From Saccharopolyspora indica (lineage in GTDB: Bacteria; Actinomycetota; Actinomycetes; Mycobacteriales; Pseudonocardiaceae): 64,000 bases of DNA. The notes under the pieces were generated by a model. It was given only the letters and a program-made list of their open reading frames with translations, ran no database searches and was not told the origin of the DNA. Both the position numbers and the translations under genes were made by a program. Numbering within the stretch: position 1 is the first letter of the stretch; each line of letters starts with the position of its first letter. Of the stretch, positions 59,128 through 64,000 are shown one piece after another. The stretch spans positions 124,001-188,000 of the forward strand of contig NZ_JAQGLB010000007.1 in assembly GCF_027853965.1 (NCBI RefSeq). The letters are read 5' to 3'.

Positions 59128-59584
59128 ATCCGCTTCCTTCCTCGCCGAGCCCGCTGAGGACCGCGATCAGGTACTGCCGGACGATCGCCGCCTCGGCCTC
59201 CGGGACGTCCGGTTCGATCCGCTGGAACTCCGCGCGCACCGCCTGCCACGCCGAGTGCAGCTCGGCGCGCCCCCGGGTGGTGATGCGCAGCCGCACCGCC
59301 CGCCGGTCGTTGCGATCCCGGTGGCGGGTGAGCAGCCCGCCTTCCGCCAGGGCGTCGACGACGGGGGTCAGCGTCGCCGGACGCACCCAGCAGCGCCGGG
59401 CGACTTCACGGTGGGTCTGGTCGTTCTGGTGGTCGAGCACGTTGAGCACGAGCAGGGCCGTCCGGCTCAGCTCGGTGGTGCGCGCCACGGTCCGCTCCCA
59501 GTGCTGGGACAGCCGCCGACCGGTCAAGCCCACCAGTCGGGTCAGCGGCATCCGCTGCGGGTCCTGCTCCGCGAAGCCGGGCAC
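59111..59584 (-). CDS. MarR-family regulator of the ABC exporter
   Basis: About 157 residues from GTG 59584; ATG 59626 is an alternative. The winged helix is in LLVLNVLDHQNDQTHREVARRCWVRPATLTPVVDALAEGGLLTRHRDRNDRRAVRLRITTRG. The gene overlaps the ATPase start by 17 bases, so it is the first gene of the exporter operon. Probably derepressed by the exported compound. Confidence 0.85.
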   Translation of the reverse strand: MPGFAEQDPQRMPLTRLVGLTGRRLSQHWERTVARTTELSRTALLVLNVLDHQNDQTHREVARRCWVRPATLTPVVDALAEGGLLTRHRDRNDRRAVRLRITTRGRAELHSAWQAVRAEFQRIEPDVPEAEAAIVRQYLIAVLSGLGEEGSGCDHCG

Positions 59585-59650
59585 GCTCCGATGGTATCGG
59601 CGCCGAATGGTCAGGTGGCAAATCATTTTTCGGAGCGTCGGTCCCGGCAG

Positions 59651-59666
59651 GTAGCCTGATCAAGTG
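59651..59666 (+). promoter_or_regulatory. Likely leaderless promoter of the second MarR gene
   Basis: TAGCCT at 59651-59656 matches a TANNNT -10 element, with the GTG start at 59664. A spacing of seven bases suggests a leaderless transcript, common in actinobacteria; no Shine-Dalgarno sequence is present. Confidence 0.5.
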
Positions 59667-60131
59667 ACGGAGCAGGGCACTCGATGGCTGAACGACCGCG
59701 AAATGGCAGCTTGGCGCGCCTACATCGTGGGCAGCGCGCTGCTGGAGCACCGCCTGAACAGGGACTTGCAGAACACCCACAACCTGTCCATCGCGGACTA
59801 CGAGATCCTGGTCCGATTGTCGGAGCGCCCAGAGCAGCGGATGCGCATGAGCGAGCTGGCCAACGACGTCGCGCACTCCAAGAGCCGCATCTCGCACCAG
59901 ATCCGCCGGCTGGAATCGGCCGGCCTGGTCCGCCGCGACGAGTGCCCGGACGACGGCCGCGGTGTCCTCGCGGTGCTGACCGAGGAGGGCGCGGCGAAGC
60001 TCCGCGAAGCGGCCCCGAGCCACGTGGCCAGCGTCCGCGAGAACCTGGTCGACATCCTGGACGAGCAGGAGCAGGAGGTCCTGGGCCGGATCTTCGACCG
60101 CCTGACGACCCACCTGGGCGGCATCAAGTAG
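59664..60131 (+). CDS. MarR-family regulator
   Basis: 155 residues from GTG 59664. DLQNTHNLSIADYEILVRLSERPEQRMRMSELANDVAHSKSRISHQIRRLESAGLVRRDECPDDGRGVLAVLTEEGAAKL is a classical MarR winged helix. The two divergent MarR genes are not close copies: DNA-recognition segments differ (AHSKSRISHQ against VRPATLTPVV). Target unknown. Confidence 0.92.
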   Translation: MTEQGTRWLNDREMAAWRAYIVGSALLEHRLNRDLQNTHNLSIADYEILVRLSERPEQRMRMSELANDVAHSKSRISHQIRRLESAGLVRRDECPDDGRGVLAVLTEEGAAKLREAAPSHVASVRENLVDILDEQEQEVLGRIFDRLTTHLGGIK

Positions 60132-60178
60132 CGGCCCGGCTGCACGCCGACCGGCCTCGGTTGGCTACGCTGCGCCCT

Positions 60179-60266
60179 GGAAGCGTGGCAGAGCGGCCGA
60201 ATGCACTCGCCTTGAAAGCGAGCGTCGCGAGAGCGACCGGGGGTTCGAATCCCCCCGCTTCCGCCA
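60179..60266 (+). tRNA. tRNA-Ser (anticodon TGA)
   Basis: Acceptor GGAAGCG/CGCTTCC with discriminator G at 60263 and an encoded CCA (60264-60266). Anticodon loop CTTGAAA between CTCGC and GCGAG, long variable arm and T-loop GGGTTCGAATCCC. Reads UCA. The four serine tRNAs of the window cover all serine codons. Confidence 0.95.
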
Positions 60267-60334
60267 CATCGCCCCTGACCTGCGCGAACGCGAGTCAGGG
60301 GCGTTCGCGTCGGTACAGGGCCGAGCGAGCGCGG
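60257..60334 (+). repeat. tRNA 3' end/terminator direct repeat, copy 1
   Basis: From GCTTCCGCCACA, within the tRNA 3' end, through the terminator to GAGCGAGCGCGG. It matches 62221-62298 at about 69 of 78 positions. Confidence 0.8.
60271..60302 (+). terminator. Terminator of tRNA-Ser(TGA)
   Basis: GCCCCTGAC (60271-60279) and GTCAGGGGC (60294-60302), perfect arms; followed by GTTCG. Confidence 0.82.
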
Positions 60335-60465
60335 AAATGCCTGGTCAGGCGATGCTCACATCGGTGTTCAGCACGAGCGGTCATGCAGCGTGAGCCATAG
60401 CATCACTGTTCGTCATCAAGCTCGACTGGTGCCGCATCGTCGGCTCGACGCGCTGGACGGAACCC

Positions 60466-61263
60466 ATGGTCGTCATCGTCATCGTGGTCCTGGTCGCCGC
60501 TCTGGCTTGCGGCTTGACCGCGAACCTCGTTCTGCGCCGCCGCGACGAGGACGCCGAACAAGGCGCGTCGGTCAAGGACGTGCTCAGCCCGATCATGACC
60601 CTCGCGGTCATCTTCCTCGCGTTCGTCCTGGTGCAGGGATCCACCTCGTTCGGTCATGCGCGCGATGCCGCCAGCGCCGAAGCCGACGCGGTCGACGACA
60701 TCTTCGAGCTGGCCGACTACGCCCCCGGCGCTCAACGCGAGCAGATCCAAGGCGTGCTGGTCTGCTACGCGAGGGCCGTGATCCACCAGGGGTGGGGGAA
60801 CGAATCCAACTCGCTCTCACCCGCCGTGAACACTTGGAGCAGCGCGATCCGGACGCCCTTCCCGGCTTTGAAGACGAGTGACAGCTCCCTGTTCGGGATG
60901 CTGGTCACCGCCGATCAGAAGCGGGCGGAAGAACGGACGAACAGGGTGGACGAGGCCACTGCCGACACCCCTGCGGCTGTCTACGCATTCGTGCTGGTGG
61001 CGCTGGCCATCGCCGTCGCGGGATACGCGTTCACCATCCCCGCGCGACGCAATTCCCGGAACATCACCGCGGTCGTCCTGCTCACGGCGATCCTGATCGG
61101 TGCGATCCTGCTCGTGCGCGACCTGGAGCTGCCGTACTCGGGTCCGATCAGCATCCAACCCACGGCCATGGAACGCACTGAGCAGGACATCGCCGGCGAC
61201 TTCGCCACCGCCTTCCCCGCGAGCAGCCCGCCCTGCGACGACGTCGGACAACGCCTGCCGTGA
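60466..61263 (+). CDS. DUF4239/bestrophin-like membrane protein
   Basis: 265 residues with hydrophobic segments at the N-terminus (MVVIVIVVLVAALACGL), about 40-60 (LSPIMTLAVIFLAFVLVQG), and two near the C-terminus (YAFVLVALAIAVAGYAFTIP and ITAVVLLTAILIGAILLVRDLE). The order and DDIFELADYAP loop match the DUF4239 membrane family. Function unknown. It is the first gene of the accessory stretch after tRNA-Ser. Confidence 0.8.
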   Translation: MVVIVIVVLVAALACGLTANLVLRRRDEDAEQGASVKDVLSPIMTLAVIFLAFVLVQGSTSFGHARDAASAEADAVDDIFELADYAPGAQREQIQGVLVCYARAVIHQGWGNESNSLSPAVNTWSSAIRTPFPALKTSDSSLFGMLVTADQKRAEERTNRVDEATADTPAAVYAFVLVALAIAVAGYAFTIPARRNSRNITAVVLLTAILIGAILLVRDLELPYSGPISIQPTAMERTEQDIAGDFATAFPASSPPCDDVGQRLP

Positions 61264-61696
61264 CACAGTCGGCGACCGGGCGCCCACGTCACCAACGCGA
61301 GCAACTCATGCACGCCCGTAAGCTGCGTCGAAGCCTCGAACTACGCGACGGTCAGCGGAATCGCGACCGAGAAGCTCGTTCACGTGCACGCGCCGGACAA
61401 AAAGCACTTCGCCGCATAGGTTTTCACTCTGCTCCAACCGGGGAACCTGCTCCCCGGCGGGGATCGTCCCAGCCGGGCTCCGTCGCGGCCGGTCTCGGTT
61501 CTCGTCTCAGTTGACCGTTCCGTTGTCTCGCCCGCGCACCGGCGACGCGCGGCCATCGACACCCCGGGTGATCAGCGATCGGGTCTTGCACTCGCACGGT
61601 GGTTGCGACGTGGGAGCTTCGCGGTCGCCCGTCAAGGCCGCTCGTGGGGCATCCGACGGTCAAGGAGGGGGTTCTTTCAGACTTGCTGGAGGCTTC
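61264..61696. other. 433-base stretch with no gene seen
   Basis: Both strands were read and no supported protein or RNA was found. Low-complexity GC-rich sequence with a weak GGGGAAC.../GTTCCC-like fold near 61440-61480. Confidence 0.5.
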
Positions 61697-62206
61697 ATGC
61701 GACGCAGCACCCTCGGCTTCCTGTCCGCGTTGACCGTCTCAGCCGTGCTCGGCTCCGCCGCTCCACCGGCTACTGCCGACGGAGCCGGAGTCACCTGCAC
61801 CGGGACCGACACCACCACCTACGACCCACCCGTCAGCGCCGTTCCCCAGCACGTCAAGGTGTCGATCCGGGGGACCTACCCGCTGTGCAGCTCGAACGAT
61901 CCGGCGCTGACCTCGGCGACCACTCGGATCGAGGGCAGCGGCGTGCTCAGCTGCGGCGAGGGGAAGTTCCGCGGCGATCTCACCATTCGCTGGAACGACG
62001 GGCGCGAAAGCAGCGCATCCGGTGGGCGGGGAATTCACCACAGGCAGGACGACCACGTCTTCGTGATCGGGTCGGGGAAGATCATCGGCGGGGCCTTGCA
62101 GGGCCACGAGATCCGTCGTGTGGTCTCGATGTCCCACCGCAGCTGCGCTACCGGCCCGGTCAGCGAGTCCCAAGGCGAGGTGGTCCTGAGGCTGCAACCG
62201 CGCTGA
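61697..62206 (+). CDS. Secreted hypothetical protein
   Basis: 169 residues from ATG 61697 after TGGAGG. Signal peptide MRRSTLGFLSALTVSAVLGSAAPPATA. The mature part has four Cys (VTCTGTD, PLCSSND, VLSCGEGK and RSCATGP) in a beta-rich context, probably two disulfides. This is the shape of small exported proteins of unknown use in actinomycetes. It lies within the tRNA-Ser-flanked stretch. Confidence 0.72.
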   Translation: MRRSTLGFLSALTVSAVLGSAAPPATADGAGVTCTGTDTTTYDPPVSAVPQHVKVSIRGTYPLCSSNDPALTSATTRIEGSGVLSCGEGKFRGDLTIRWNDGRESSASGGRGIHHRQDDHVFVIGSGKIIGGALQGHEIRRVVSMSHRSCATGPVSESQGEVVLRLQPR

Positions 62207-62220
62207 TAGCGACCAAGGAC

Positions 62221-62298
62221 GCTTCCGCCACACCGCCTCTGACCTGCGGGTACGCGAGTCAGGGGCGATCTTGTCGGTGCTGGGCCGAGCGAGCGCGG
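62221..62298 (+). repeat. tRNA 3' end/terminator direct repeat, copy 2
   Basis: Begins GCTTCCGCCACA, identical to the last twelve bases around the tRNA-Ser 3' end, and continues through the hairpin (62235-62266) and following sequence with about 88% identity to 60257-60334. No tRNA body precedes it. A further TGCACTCGCCT at about 62307-62319 equals part of the tRNA anticodon arm. Confidence 0.8.
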
Positions 62299-62386
62299 CG
62301 CCTCCAGTGCACTCGCCTGGTGACATGGCGACGTCAGTCGGCGCTCGCAGCCCCCATGTGAGCAGAAAGGCTGGCAGACTCGACGA

Positions 62387-62866
62387 ATGGACTGGCTCAC
62401 ACCGACCCTCACATTGGTCGGGACCCTCGCAGTGGCCTCCGCGGGAGTATATCAATTCCGGAAAACCGTACGGCGCAAGGCGGATTCTCAGTACGCGTCG
62501 CTGAAAGCTCAAGCGCTGACAGAACTTCTGGACAAGCTCCACAGCCTGGAACTCCAGTCACGAGAGCGCAAGATCACCTTGGATCAGCTGGACGAAGAAC
62601 TCGTTCAACTCAACAAGAAATCCATTACAGAATACAGGTTCAGCCTTGACGCCCAAGAGCAGCAGTGGGCCCGCGACTACATCGAAGGGCTGACAGCAGT
62701 GCACGGGGAGCTGCAAAGCACGGCGACCGAGACCTACGAATGGTGGGAAACCACGATGGCACACTCGATTCCCCCGGAAATTCTGGAAGGCTTCACCAAG
62801 CTGCAGAAAGCTGACAACAACCTCAAGAAGCGGCTGAAGCAAGCCATGCGCAGTGCAGCCGGATGA
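62387..62866 (+). CDS. Membrane-anchored coiled-coil protein, lower GC
   Basis: 159 residues. One N-terminal membrane segment (LTPTLTLVGTLAVASAGVYQF) is followed by a highly charged, helical region with heptad-like spacing (LDKLHSLELQSRERKITLDQLDEELVQLNKK) and a C-terminal LQKADNNLKKRLKQAM. Codons with A or T in third position are much more frequent than in neighbours, suggesting recent acquisition. No ribosome site is clear. No family recognised. Confidence 0.7.
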   Translation: MDWLTPTLTLVGTLAVASAGVYQFRKTVRRKADSQYASLKAQALTELLDKLHSLELQSRERKITLDQLDEELVQLNKKSITEYRFSLDAQEQQWARDYIEGLTAVHGELQSTATETYEWWETTMAHSIPPEILEGFTKLQKADNNLKKRLKQAMRSAAG

Positions 62867-62923
62867 TGTACCTCCGGTGATCAATACGGCCTCAGGCGCC
62901 GTCTGCTGAAAGAGCCTCCGCGC

Positions 62924-63577
62924 TCACAGGCACGGTGGGCGGTAGGTGTCGACTTCCAGGCCTTGGAAGTCGAGGGTGTTCGGGGTTTTGCCGACGAAGA
63001 CCAGGCCTCGGGCCTCGGTCAGGGCCGACTCGAAGGAGTAGGACGGTTCGCCCAGTTCCGGTAGCCAGGTCCAGCTTTCGGGGGCGAAGCTGAAGAACCT
63101 CCGTTCGAGGTTTCCACCGGTTGACGGCAGCGGGGTGAGCCACTTGTCGCCGCCGCTCCAGTGGGAGGCCGGGCGCAGCTGGACGTAGAGGTCCTCGGTC
63201 GCGCTGTAGGTCAGCCAGAAGCCGGACGATCCGGAGAGGTCGACCTGGGCTTCAAACTGATTGCCCAGCCACACGACGATCACGTGCCACTCGTCTTTCA
63301 GGAACTCGACCTTGGCCGCGTATCCGTCGCCCTCCGGCACGAGCAGGCTGCCGGACGCGGGCACGGTGGTGCCTTCGCCGGACGCGAGCCAGTGCTGGTA
63401 CTGGTCGATCGACGGGGTCTCGCACTCGCTGCTCATCGCGGCAGGCCGACTGCTGCCGGAGGTGTCGTCCGCCTGAGCGACCGAGCTGGCGGGGAGCAGC
63501 GCCAGTGCGCAGAGGGATGCCGCGAATGCCCTGGCGAGCCGGACCGTCCCGCGATCGTTCACCGAAACTCTGCGCAT
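62924..63577 (-). CDS. Secreted hypothetical protein
   Basis: 217 residues from ATG 63577. The signal peptide LARAFAASLCALALLPASSVAQA is followed by an acidic Ser-rich segment and a beta-rich domain with many Trp (DEWHVIVVWLGNQFEAQVDL, ASHWSGGDKWLTPLP, APESWTWLPELG). Two Cys (SSECETPS and PPCL at the end) may pair. No family recognised. ATG 63577 or GTG 63562 are possible starts. Confidence 0.72.
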   Translation of the reverse strand: MRRVSVNDRGTVRLARAFAASLCALALLPASSVAQADDTSGSSRPAAMSSECETPSIDQYQHWLASGEGTTVPASGSLLVPEGDGYAAKVEFLKDEWHVIVVWLGNQFEAQVDLSGSSGFWLTYSATEDLYVQLRPASHWSGGDKWLTPLPSTGGNLERRFFSFAPESWTWLPELGEPSYSFESALTEARGLVFVGKTPNTLDFQGLEVDTYRPPCL

Positions 63578-63683
63578 TCTCGGGAAATTAGCAGATCAGC
63601 AGGCGCAGAAGTGGTCTTGGCGATTTACCATCCGTTGCCGGTTTGCGGGCCGTGAACGCACTCAACGCGGCGGTGGTTGCTGC

Positions 63684-64000
63684 TCACAGCCCTGCTTCGA
63701 GCTCGGCGGCGCGGCGGAGGTCGTCGGCCAGTTCCGGGCCGTTCGCCCCGGCTTTCCTGGTGCGGGTCAGCAGTTCTCGGGCCAGTTCCGGGTCGTCTTG
63801 GCGGATCGCCACGTCGGCGCGCAGGACCAGCAGCTTCACGAGCTGGGCCGCGGTCGGTTCCTCGTCGGTGCGGTGCAGAGCGCGGTCCAGGACCTTCACC
63901 GCCAGTTCCAGGTCTTGCTTGGAATCGGCGAACAGCGAACCCATGTGGATCGCGCGGTCGAAGGTGCCCTTCGGCAGCGGCCGGTGCCGAAGGTCCTCGC
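63684..64000 (-). CDS. TPR-like helical protein, C-terminal part (partial)
   Basis: The frame is open to the window edge without a start, so only the last 105 residues or so are seen. Visible: RHRPLPKGTFDRAIHMGSLF, ADSKQDLELAVKVLDRALHR, AAQLVKLLVLRADVAIRQDDPELARELL, typical paired helices of a TPR or SEL1-type scaffold. The N-terminal domain and function cannot be read. It runs in the same direction as the secreted protein at 62924. Confidence 0.6.
   Translation of the reverse strand, partial: EDLRHRPLPKGTFDRAIHMGSLFADSKQDLELAVKVLDRALHRTDEEPTAAQLVKLLVLRADVAIRQDDPELARELLTRTRKAGANGPELADDLRRAAELEAGL

Overview
The window is high-GC actinobacterial DNA. It has dense genes, frequent GTG and TTG starts, and short intergenic gaps filled with perfect hairpins. 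The gene set fits a filamentous actinomycete of the Pseudonocardiales, and Saccharopolyspora is my best guess. That is an inference from style: a chaplin-like secreted protein, XRE/DUF397 and zinc-finger satellites, a ClpP pair with a PopR/ClgR-like regulator, and the recR-ybaB-dnaX-ffs block. It is mostly chromosomal housekeeping sequence with accessory insertions. There is no CRISPR array, no intact insertion sequence and no rRNA.

Layout. 1-3.7 kb: the end of leuA, a DnaA-box cluster, a DedA membrane protein, an enolase-superfamily protein with a degraded active site, two large hairpins and a sugar O-acetyltransferase. 3.7-8.2 kb: an SDR with its XRE regulator, a glycosidase-like protein and a secreted protein. 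8.3-11.9 kb: alanine racemase, D-Ala-D-Ala ligase and a membrane acyltransferase, an unfused version of the VanT plus ligase parts list. 11.8-15.3 kb: TetR/RidA and LysR/EamA pairs. 15.3-21.2 kb: a five-gene oligopeptide ABC operon. 21.4-27 kb: recR, ybaB, an S9 peptidase, dnaX and the SRP RNA. 27-31 kb: membrane proteins with a winged-helix regulator and a clear operator, two tRNA-Ser genes and a secreted nuclease. 31-34.4 kb: an ECF sigma factor, CsbD, tadA with its partner gene, tyrA and an MT0933-type small protein. 34.6-43.8 kb: TetR/P450, two MFS exporters, methyltransferases, a YbaK deacylase, an SDR and an AraC/DJ-1 regulator. 44-48 kb: a broken ArsR gene, an AHSA1 protein, an MFS exporter behind a metal-sensor-like operator, and the PopR/ClpP locus. 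48-52.9 kb: a repeat peptide, an integrase relic beside tRNA-Arg and tRNA-Ser, a hydrolase, a HisC-like aminotransferase, a chaplin-like protein and an L,D-transpeptidase. 53-60.3 kb: lipoproteins, an XRE/DUF397 pair, a P450, a DrrAB-type exporter, two MarR regulators and tRNA-Ser(UGA). 60.3-64 kb: an accessory stretch bounded by a copy of the tRNA 3' end, then secreted and unknown genes.

Connections. All four serine isoacceptor tRNAs (GGA, CGA, GCT, TGA) lie within 32 kb. TadA is encoded here together with its classical substrate tRNA-Arg(ACG). One ClpP subunit has lost its nucleophile while its operon partner keeps it. The neighbouring regulator ends in Ala-Ala, the type of tail that exposes PopR/ClgR to Clp degradation.

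The most novel-looking signals are the split VanT-like cell-wall operon, the ClpR-like subunit, the active-site-degraded enolase protein and several families of dispersed hairpins and repeats. Coordinates, starts and repeat alignments were read by eye without database searches.
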